Source: Beta vulgaris subsp. vulgaris (Eukaryota; Streptophyta; Magnoliopsida; Caryophyllales; Amaranthaceae). Taken from it: a stretch of DNA of 64,000 nt. Below the pieces are notes generated by a model that was not told the DNA's origin, did not search any database, and saw nothing but the letters and a program-made list of their open reading frames with translations. Shown in pieces: positions 36,301-48,300 of the stretch. The position numbers and the translations under genes were made by a program. Position 1 is the stretch's first letter. Each line of letters begins with the position of its first letter. The stretch lies in NCBI RefSeq assembly GCF_026745355.1, contig NC_079206.1:43273104-43337103 (forward strand), written 5' to 3'.

Positions 36301-39300
36301 AGACGCCATAGCTTCTACACAGTTGCGGAGCTACTCCGTGCAATATGTCAAGCTCCAAAGTCCAAACAACATTTATATCATGAAAACAGCACTTGTGTTG
36401 AAAACAACTAGTCGAAGCCATGAGCTCAGGACTCAACAGGAAATAAGACTAAAGTGATATACCAAATAATTTATTACGCAAGCTGCTGAAGACATCTTAT
36501 GACCACATAATCATAATGCCTAGAATTCAAAAAATGGAATTACTACTTACACCATCCTTCTTCATTTGGTCTATGTTACTCTCCAGTTCGGATATGTGTT
36601 GACTCAGAGCCTGCAAGAATTCATATCAAATGAGAAAAGAGGGGAAAAAACAAAAATTTAGTGGTCACACCATCCTTCTTCGTTTGGTCTATTATAATTA
36701 GAGAGGAAACCATCAAACCTCATGGCGCTGCATAGCAATTGCACGTTTTAATGCTTTCGCCTTTGTCAAAAGATTTCTTGGTCTCAAGCTGATAGGCCTC
36801 TGATAATTCTTTCCACGGTAATATATCAGAGCATAACCTTTTGGCACTCGTTCTATAGCGACCAATATGCCACCACTCTCATACTCCAACAGTCTTGCTG
36901 TTTCCTCCACGAACGCAAGGGTCTTCTGTTTGGAGATTAACTTAACAAGTTCTCTATGCTTCCAATGCAAATGCATATTCTCAATTACACCATCAAATAT
37001 ACCACGAACACCTACAATATATCATAACATATGAAGAAGTCATACTTCCATAAGATATGGACTAACCCTGATCATTTGTTACAGCAATCTAAACATAATG
37101 GATATAAACCAAGAATTGCTCACCAAGAGGCAAGTACGCCTTCATTCTCAAGCCTATCCCCCGAAACGTAAACCTTTCTTCGTCCGTGATTGTTTCTAGG
37201 TCATCAGACGGACCAACAGGTATCATTGATGCTTCAATTTTCGCTAACAATGTCTCTGCTTTGAGCTTCTTCGACTGGGCCTGATCATATATAGAAGATT
37301 ATAAATAGCACAAGATAGTATGTTGCCAAACATACCTTCAATATCGACGATGATTAAGACAATATTATCATCAATATGTTACTCTTATGATTGTAATTGT
37401 AAGTATTGTTGTTGTGATTAACACTGTAACTATTCTTATCATTAGCAGAATTTGGCAATATTACCTTATAAATCACTTTATGCCAAAGACTCTGAATCTC
37501 TATCCCTCCTTCACCTTTATCTCTCTCTCTCTCTCTCTCTTCCCCCCTCTCCCCCTCTCTTTGCCAACTAATTATTCTCTTCAAATTTGTTTCCAGATTT
37601 CATTTGTCAGGGCCAAACAGCAACAAGTAATCCATAATTGCACTAACTGGCAGCAAGAACAAAAGGTAGCAACTGCGGTTTTATAATTAGCAAGAATCTA
37701 ATAGTAACTAGTTTTTGGTCGAAATCAACCTCAATGATATAGAAAAGAAACCCAATTCAACTATTTCAAAACAACATACGCCCATGAATGTAAATTACCA
37801 AACCTTGCTGTTGTTGGCTTTAATCTGTGTGCGTGTTGTCAGGCATCAGCCATTGACAAAATCGATAAGAGGAATTTTATAAGAGAACAATAATCAATTA
37901 CTGGGCTAGGAAGTGAAGGGGAGGGGGTTGGCCTCGACGGAAAACTATTAGGACCTACATGTTGCAAGTTTTGGACAAAATTCATTAGTTGAGAGTGGTA
38001 CCATGAATAAAGTTGTTTACATAATAGTTTTATACAAAAATCAATTATTCCCTCCGTTTTCTCAAGATCTCCTGCCTTTCTATTTAAGTATGTTCCGAAA
38101 GTATCTTCCTACTTTTACTATATTCCTTATTTGGTAAAAGTGTATTCCCATTCTAAGCTACCGTATTTCACTTGCCGGACCCACATAATTCTACACTCTC
38201 TCACAACCACATTCTCTCACAACAAAAAGGACCCACTTCCACAGTTTTTCTCCTCCTTGCCTCTGTATATGTTGCTGCCATACATATATCTTCAGGAAAT
38301 GGAGGGAGTATATTAGGTGACAAAAAGTTAAATTTACGAGGTCCATTGTCACTTTCTAACAATTTTAAAATTATTAACAAAATAATAATAAAATAATAAT
38401 AGCAATAAAAATAACGGTTTTTTCACCATATACCCGTGACAATTTTTTTTATTCACAAGATACCCTACTTTTTTCAAAAGTCATCAGAATGCCCTTATGA
38501 CTAACGGCGGTTAACTTCGTTAGTCATCAACCCTGATTAATCCTAAAAAACTCTAAAAACCATAATTAACCTAATTCTCTCTCCATAATCACCAACAGCC
38601 CCCCACCTCTCCCCCAACCCCCACCCACGTAAATCCCCCCCCCCTTTCCCCTGACCCCTTCGAATTCTGCTCCCCCCCCCCCAACCACCACCTTCGACTT
38701 TCGCATTATCTCAAGAAGAGGAAATTGTAAGAAGATGAACAATGCCACCAACAAACTTGCTAGTGCGCCAAGCAAAAGTAAGCTCCATGGCTTATTTTGA
38801 AGGGGCTGCAGAATCCGAAGGTGTGGGGGGCTGCGTGATTCAAAGGGGTGGGGGGCTGCGTGATTCGAAGGGGGTGGAGGGAAGGGTGAGGCTGCAGGAT
38901 TCGAAGGGGTGGGGAGGGGTAGGGGGCTGCGAGATTCGAAATAGGGGGAGTGGGAGTTGTGGAATGGGGGTGGTGGGGGGGGGGTTGCGTGGTTAAGGGG
39001 TGAGGGGTTTGCGTGGTTAAGGGGTGGAGGTTTGTGTGGTTAAGGGGTGGGGGTTTGCGTGGTTAAGGGGTAGGGGGTTTGCTTGGCCGCATGGGCGGGT
39101 AGGGGGTTAGGGAGAGAGAATTAGGATTAACTAGGGTTAATTGGGATTAATTAGGGTTTTTAGCCTTATTTAGGGTTAATTGGGGTTAATGACTAATAGA
39201 GTTAACCATCATTAGTCATAAGGGTAATTCAACGTATTGCCCCAAAACTCAGTGGTATATGATGAATTTTGAAAAATGTTGGGATATGTGGTTAATATAA

Positions 39301-42300
39301 AAAATTGTAAGGGGTATATGGTGAAAAAACCTTAAAAATAATAACAATAATTCTCATCATCATCATTATTATTATCACAATTAAAAACTTTTTGTACGTT
39401 GTACCCCCTTTTGTTGAAAATCTACATTGTCCACACGGCAGTGCAGCAGTATCAATCTGAATTTATAAGTGTCTCAATGATAAACGGATAAACCTAATTT
39501 AATACTTCCTCCATTCTTTAAAAAGTTGGGACAATTTGCCATTTAGGGTTTATTTTTCTAATTACTTTTATTCTCCCTTTCTTTACCTTCTTCACTTTTT
39601 ATTTACTTGTTACTCTCCTTCTCTTAACCAGTTAACCTTCCGCACTTTTTCCTTAGTCCATGTGCAAAGGCAAATGTCCCAATTCAGAGGGAGTATCTTT
39701 GTTGATAAAGATTCTCAATGAGGTATTTATGTGTCCTAAACTCTTTTATTTAGGTTAAGAACTAGTTCAAATGATTAAGTTTCTTGCTATAAATTGTGCA
39801 AATTTAAACTTTATCCGATTTCTTCAGAGTCCACAACTAGAAGTTTAAACTAATTAAATTCGTTTCAAACCTCAAGATTAGATTGTAATGCCTATAGCAC
39901 CTCTCCAGCTAAGTTTATCAATGAATATGAAAATAATAGGGGCATCATGGAGATGCATATAAAAGCACAAGGCTTACAATGAGACTTTGAGAAGAGTACA
40001 ATATACAAATTTAACAAATATAGGGATACAATGTACAAAAACCATTATATATTAGGGATGGGAAGACCACACTAAGTTATTTTTGCCGAAAAATTGTTAG
40101 CTCTCTCTCTGTCTGATCCCATATGCTTTTCAAGTATTCAAGCTCTGGCTAAAGGCCAAACTTTTGTGTTGGATTCTCACAAACCTTTATTAGTGATTAT
40201 AAGTAAATGAAGGTGCTGACTTTTTAAAGAATTCAAACAAACACCCCCTGCCTAAAGCTTAGAGAGCATAATTTATCATTGGACAATCTACATGAAGCCC
40301 TATGATGCGTGCTGAAAGCACCCTAGTCCCTAAAGAATGAATGTTACAAATGTTCTCTCAAGCTTAAGCCTATCCAAAATATCTAACACAAAGAAAAAAT
40401 AGACCTTGGTAGGTCAAGGTGAACTCCACATAACCACTAATAACAATAGCATCTCATCATCAACCCATAAAACCAGAACAGTGGCACCAGTATTCTTGTT
40501 ACATAAAGAAAGCACAAGACCGAAGATAGAGCTTCAGCTCATTACTAATCTAAGCTGTGCAGCATTCTTAGGCAAACACCCCTGGTTATGAGAAAGTGCC
40601 TAGAAACTTGAAAGAGAAAATTCCAATAGCAAGTAGTGCATGAATGATAAGAATGAGATCTGATCACTTGAGCTATCCATACTCCATCCTACTCCACTAC
40701 AAATGGATGATGGAAAGAACGATACTAGACTTATGACAGCAGTTAGATATGCTTTCTTCTAAGAAAAATGTACCTGGTTAGAGGTGTAAGGCCTTGGAAC
40801 TTACAAGAAAGTTGTGCAAATTTGATAGAGCCGGATGAGTAAATTGTCTAGAGTATAAAGCTATATTTGAATAAAATTAGATGACTTATGAATATTCCAT
40901 CCTACTACACCATGAAGGACCATATAAGGGTTATGAGAAAGCTCTAGCAGAAGGCCTCAAGTAAAAGAACTAGTGAAAGAGCGGGAAATGCCATATCTAT
41001 TCATTTCTTCACAAAATATTTAGACTGTTTACCAGAATAATATAAACATCATAGTTTTATATCAATATCTTTGTTTACTAGCACCAGAGAAAGCCTGAGC
41101 TTTTAACTTAACTTTTAATCTTTTATATCAAAAACGGAAAAGAACAATGTAAACATATGAACCATTACCTTACATCTTTCGATATCCCTTCGGTTGAATT
41201 TTTTCTGTGTAACAATAAACTACGAACGCTAAAGACACAGAGTGAAGTCATTTTGATATGCCCCTTTACAGTTTAAGTTTTAAAAGCTGATAAGTTTATC
41301 AGACGGAAAAAGAAATATCTTCACTGTCACGCAACGAGATGTTCAACTTGACTTGCAAAAGTTCATGTTATGTCACAAAACTAAAAGCTATGATACTATA
41401 TGAGCCAAAACATATTTTACTGCATCTTTTGCACTTAGCTTCAAAAATATATGGTCTACTCAACTTTAGAGGGGAGATTGAGATACTTACTAGAGCTAAT
41501 TTATGCTCCACTCGCTTGACCTCCTTTACACTTCTAGCAGTAGAAGCCTCTTCTCTCATCTTTTCTCGCTCTTCAACTGATATTTCTCTGCCCCACATCG
41601 CTTGGGCTTCATAGAACTCGGCTAATGTACCAGCAAGTGCATATTCATTTTCATAGCTGCTTGCCTCAGACGATACAGCTCTTGCATTTTCTTCAGCATC
41701 TTGGATCTTTTTTGTGAGTTCCTGTCTTTCCAATACAGCAGCAGCAACACTACTCGGAAGGAAATCCTTCCCTCGATATATAACAATAAAATACTTGTTC
41801 CGAAGCAGCAAGGTGCCTCCTGTGAGTGTCTGCACCACAGCAAATGTGTTACCATCTTTTTTTTAAAAGATTTTGTCAGCAGACTCTTCTCCGTCAATAC
41901 TTGAAGAGTTTGCTACCAGCAGCATTAAGATGACAACGAAATCCACTAGATGTGTTCCATCTAGATTGCAAAGCATGAAAACTAGAAGAATAAAGCACCA
42001 AAGAAGAGTGAAAAAAGAGGATATTGAACCCTATTACAAACTTTGGAACAATAAACATCAAAACCCATAGATACATGTATACATACTAGGTATAAAGCCT
42101 ATGCGATGCACGGGTTGGACACTTGTGTTTGATGATAGAGTTTTATAGGTATAAAGTTGACTCTCCATTCCTACTTCAATAATACCAATACAAATACGTT
42201 ATTGCTATAAATTATAATCATATACTCGTATTCCTAATATAATTTATAATTATTATTATAACATTGTTCTCATCTTGTTATTTTATTGTTATATGCTCCT

Positions 42301-45300
42301 ATGCACGGGTCATTCAAAAAAAATTTAACTATATTATAAATGGATCTTATTTCAGAATATATTTCAAGCATTCTCCAATAGTATAAGAATTCTAAAATTT
42401 TTAATTATGTAGCAAAATTCATATTCAATTTCCATAGTATTTTATTTCTTAGGTTTGTTTAAGTAAACCCAAAATCTAATTTTTCATCATCAAAAATTCT
42501 CTCAATATATCTTTATTCTATTTTTTTTACTTTTACTTGTACAAATTATGACGTGACAATTCTAGGTGGTGCTTTTTATGCTCCCAAAAAGAACCTGAAT
42601 TATATAAATACTAGGTTTGGAACCCATGTGATGCACGAGTTGTAGTTAATTTTGGTAGTTTTAAAATTAATGAGAATAAGATAGAACGATAAATTATTAA
42701 ATAAACTTAATATCATAAACTATCTATTGATTATAATAATATAAAAATTAAAGAAATAAAAGAGGAGGATAAAGGAATACAAAGCAAAACCAAAGCCACT
42801 GAAAGACGACGGAAGGCCAATGAAGTTTGGGATAGAAGGATCTTGATGGGATAAATAATTGGAGAGGTTATAATGATGTTAGAGATTTTCAAAAGTCAAA
42901 TATATGGATTTATGATAATTACTAATATGTATAAAATAGATATGATAAAATACACCTGCCCGGTGCTGGAAGGTCGGAAGGAAAAGTGTTATAAGCTTTG
43001 AATGGAAGCCCCAGTAAACGGCGGCAGTAACTCTAACTGTCCTAAGGTAGCGAAATTCCTTCTGAGCGTCCATGCATAGATACGTCGAGTCCCTGAGTGG
43101 GGACTTTGACCTCGTTTAGTTCACACGCTTTGTGTTTGAGATTACTTTGTCTGCGCACTGGCTACTGTTTTCCCTTCGCCAATCCTCACTCGACAGCTCC
43201 GTCCTTTCTTAGGTGAGCTACGTGAGACCGAAGCTAGCTCTCTTGATTAGATTTCCCCGGAAAGACGGAAAAGCCCCTTTCCAGCTCACTCTGTCAGTCC
43301 ACTAAGACTGCTATAGAGTAAGTCAGCATGTTCAGATATGAATATATGATAAGAGTATTTGCCAATATATCATTGTTTTAAATCATGAGTTACCTACCGT
43401 CTAAAATCTTTAGTAGTAAATATTTGAAATTGCTACACTGAAATTGTGTGCATTCACATCTTTACATGTTTTATTTCTACCTTAATTTACCTGTAAATGT
43501 GGAAATTTATTGGATAATTTTGCCAACATAGATACTTATCTAATACATCTACTATACTCATTTCCTTGGGATGAATAACCATTAACATAGGACTGCATAT
43601 TAAATACAAGCTAATTATAGTATCAAATTTCACACACACGATTAGTTTGCCCATATACTCTCAATCATACTACAGATTGGAAAAGTATATTTAGATATAC
43701 CAATTGAAAATATACATTATGGAAACTATAAAAAAGCATATTTTCAAACTTCATAAACACGAAATATAGGTTAGGCAACAGCATCATAAACAATTAGCTT
43801 GCATACTCTTGTTTCTCATCTTAATATTTTCTCACAAAATTTTCTCTCTTTCATCCTTATTTTTGTATATTCATTCCCTCATATATCTAGCAAGGAGGTA
43901 GTGTATGCTCAAAGACCACCAAATTACTTAAAATGTGTGTGATTGTGGACAAAAGATTCCTATTTGTTGAACTTTGTTTACGTCCATGGCTATCAAGCCA
44001 CTAGTTGTCGATTGGTCCTCGGCTGTGCTTGATTAGGCACACTCATCACACAGGTTATTAACATATAGAGCACAGTAGTTCATTCTTAATAGAATTCATC
44101 ATGAAATGAGATTGGATATTATATAATATATACCTCTATTTTTCCTTAAATAAGGTAACACTTACTTCTTAATAACTTTTTGAGTACTGTAATATAATTT
44201 TATACTCTTAGTATTCCATTTTATGATAATATGTACTTCATGATAGATTTTAAGTGTTTTTTCCATTAAACATAAATTATCTTTTTTATTCCATCAAAAT
44301 AGTTTTTAATTGGAAAAAATTTATGACTTGGCAATTGGCAATGGAGCTCTAAAATCTCGCAAAAGAAAACCTCATTTAGAACATCTCCAAAAATACCCAA
44401 ACTAAGTGCTCGTTTAGATGTGTGTAGGAAGTCATATACTCCCTCCGTTTCCTAAAGATCTTCCCTCTTTCCATTTAAGGGTTCCAAAAGATCTTCCCTC
44501 TTTTGCTTTATTCCTTATTTGGCAAAACAAATTTCCCTATTTACCCTCTCATGTCACTATCATATGGTCCACCATTACATTATTAATTCAATTTTACTCC
44601 CTTTCTCTCTCCTACTTTAACCCCTTTTTATTTGTTTATTTATCTTAACCCCTTTCTCTCTCCTACTTTACTCACACCATGCCCCACACAACTTGATTTT
44701 CCTTGGTATCTGTAGGAACAGTAAGTGGGAAGATCTTTAGGAAACGGAGGGAGTATCCTGGGAAATTGTTTCGCCCATGCTATAGCATTAACTAGGAAGT
44801 GAAAATTTGTGTTTGGTTGATCATGAGAAGTATAACTTCCTATGAGAGTACCACTTGCCTAAGGAGTAAGGACATTAGTAAATAGTAAGTAACTTCCTCC
44901 ATTTTGTGCGAAGTAAAAACTTTCCACGAACAGAAGATTCCTATGTTTATGCCAACCAAGAAACTCCCTATTATCTAATTTCCTAGGATTTTCTAATTCC
45001 TATGATATTTGATGTCAACCAAACAATACCTAACGATAACCAAAGGGGAAAATATATAGACATTACTATCCCTCTTCGGCTTTTTCTTTCAAGCTGCCTC
45101 GGCACTACACCTTGGACCTTTCTGAAGGAAGCTGTAGGCAACACCTTTCTTAGGTCACTGCACTCAGGAACCAGGAGTGTCGGAGTGACTGGGTCTGGGC
45201 CTGCAAGAAAAGCCTCTGCCTAGGAGCATTTTCGAACTCAGATTATGATTTATAGGAACAGCTAGCTCAAGAGTTAGGATTTACTTTGCGTATCTTGAAC

Positions 45301-48300
45301 CATTAATAGATGCATAGTGGCTACTTTTAAGATCTTCTTGTGCAATAATCACCTTTGCACACCTACTAATTATAAGTTTCAGAATTCTCAGCCACAAATT
45401 ATCACCACACCTGTGACTAACTACTTTTCTTTTTCTTACCAAATTACCTTGCGTATGAAATAGAGGAAACAAGATGTTTTTGTAATTGTTGTAAAATAAC
45501 CATGTCCACAATTAAAAAGTGCCACCATTACCAATTTTAAATCATAAAGCACTTAAACTAGTATGACAATAAGTCAACAACGATTAGGAGTTCATAGATC
45601 TGATGCGTAATTTTGATTAAAATCATAGATTGCAAAAGGCCAGTCCTTTGAGGAAGACTTTAGACTTTAGAGCACACAATGTTCTCTCTAAGCATAGCTG
45701 ATATCAATGTCTAATGTTGAAAGTATAATAGTTCTTCAACAAGGAAGAAAAGGGTGCACTCAGTTCACCTTACAAAAGTAAGTCCAAACCTAATAAGTTC
45801 TTATAATTTCTGATAAGTTCTATAAAAGTATTAGAAATTTCCAATAAGTTTTAACACCTTATAAAATAAGCTTCAATAAGTCGCAATAAGTTCAATGAGT
45901 TCAGATAAGTTATGGAAATATAAACTGAAGAGAACGCACCCTCAATTGGTTGAAACAAGTAACTAAACAGCTGGAGGTGAATATAAGGAGTAAGGACCAT
46001 TAAACAGCCATAAGACCACACATCAGAAACTGACTGACATGACCATCAATAACAGAAAAGGCAAACAAAAAAAATACAACAGATGAGAAAGAAGTGTGCC
46101 TTCAACTCCTCTGACATCAGCTTATTGTTAGTGTTTTGAATTCCTCGTTTTACAGCAATCTTTGCCACTAAACTCTTTTCCCAAAGCTTAATTATAGCAG
46201 CTGCCAAGCCCTGATGATGTCTATTCCGACCTTCACAATCCAAAATAAAGTTCATGTCAGATAACATAACAGAACACGAAACAAATAATTAGCTCCAAAG
46301 AAGGGATAACCAGTACCAAGAGCAAAATGACAAGGGAGTGACTTGGCAAGTTTCCGTAGATTAGTCAACTCTGCATTAGTCAACCCCAATCTCATCCCGG
46401 TTGGGAGCAGTCTCAATGGTGACTTGAAACCAGGAACAGTTTGGGGAAGCAAATCACCATCAACAGGTAGTAGTCCTGTACCCCACCAATCAACAAATCG
46501 AGGACCCAAACAATCAAGAAGATCATTGTATTCAGCTTCCTCTGCTGTTAGACTCCTACTGTGCTCCAGAGGCTTTACTTGTGACGAAATAGATTCTATA
46601 GATGCACCAGTAGCATTTTCATTATTTACTGCAGCTATATTTACAGAAGAAGCATCTGCCAAAGGTTTAGATGGTGGCCCCTCATAGTTCATTCCCCGAT
46701 AAACCACCATAACACTTCCTGATCTCCATAAAACTAATCCTCCAGTTCGGCGCTGTCAAGAAAATAAATTTTCTTCAAAATAGAACCATTTTCCTCCTAA
46801 TGACTTATAAACTCGCCAAAAATACTTATATAATTTTCACCAAAAGGTAACTAAAAGCACTCAAAGATTTTGTATTGCAAAATACGCACATGAACTGATT
46901 TCTCCAAAATAAAATGACAGCATCACTATCCTTTCAAGATCTTAAAACTTCAAATTTTCCATCATAGTAAAAACCAGAAAAACAAATTGCATTTCTTAGG
47001 ATCAAAATGACAAGCACTTGGGATGATACTACCAAGTAATGTTTGGACACCAGATACTTACAGCAAACTATCCAACAAGCTTTGACAGAAAGACACATGA
47101 GAGTAGCACAAAAATGTCAAGAAGCATGTTTAAAAGCAGACATACATGCACCTACATAGTAGGGGCAGCAGACCTCTTCTTTTTCTTACTTTCTACAAGC
47201 AAACCCAAATGGTAACATAAAGCTCGACATATAATTATGATAAAGATGCATCTGCAACAAACTTATATGAAATAAATGAATGGTTCGGCGACAAAAGATA
47301 TCCATTCTCTTATAAAAACACTCTCATACCAGCCAACGCTGCTTAACCACCAAAACAATTATTTGATTCATAGTTTTCGCATTGCCGAAGAATAAAACTA
47401 GTATGTCACATGATATTATTAGTAATGTAGATCAACATTTTCACCAAATACAGAAAGTCATACTTCCACAATTCCATATTATCACAAATAACAAGCCTTG
47501 TTGTTTTGAACAAGCCATTAAATTATTATATGAATGAAACAAGCACAAATTATACAAGCATTATCTTTTATGCAAAAATTTAGATATACCTCCACAAGAA
47601 TATGGGCAGTCTTCATGTCATGAGCCAAATCTTCATGAAATTTCAACCTAACCAACTCAGATTTCCTCCATTTAGTATGAATTTTCTCCAACACAGCCTG
47701 AGTAAGCCCAGCTTTAGGCACATTAACTTTATCTCTCAACACCATCCCCTGTCCTCTCAATCTCTTTAACTCAGACTCCTCAATAGTCATCTCCGCCAAC
47801 GTAGGCGCCGATTTTACAACCCGTTTCGCCTTCTTTTCACTCTCTTTCACCTCTCTAATCTCACCACCCACCTCTTCCTCCTCCTCCCTCTCCCAAGGTA
47901 ACAAACCAATATCACTTCTCTTCTCCTCTTCAACCAACATAGTATCAGGCCTTATCCAATCCCTCTTTAACAAATCACCCAACTTTTCCTCTTCAAAATC
48001 TCCCCTACTACTTTCTTCACCCAATTCACGAATTTCATCCTCATCATCTGATTCCAAACCCAAATTCCTCAACCTATGAACAATCCTCTCAATTGCATTC
48101 TGCCCCCTATTTTCCACATATTTACCCTTTGAAAAAGCATTACCTGGGTCAGAATCAATGGGAGCAGGAGATGGGTCAAGGGTGGGCCATTTTTTGAGCC
48201 AGGGAGCTGAAGAAGGGGTTTTGGGAGGGTTTTGAGGAGATTTAGAAGGTGGGTTTTTGCTCGGTTGTGTAGTTTTAAGAGAAGAAAAAGTTACTGTGAA

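Noticed and set aside
42952..43072. Functional rRNA gene
   Set aside because: Only about 120 bp of domain V, with abrupt loss of homology, inside a nuclear intron; a transferred fragment.
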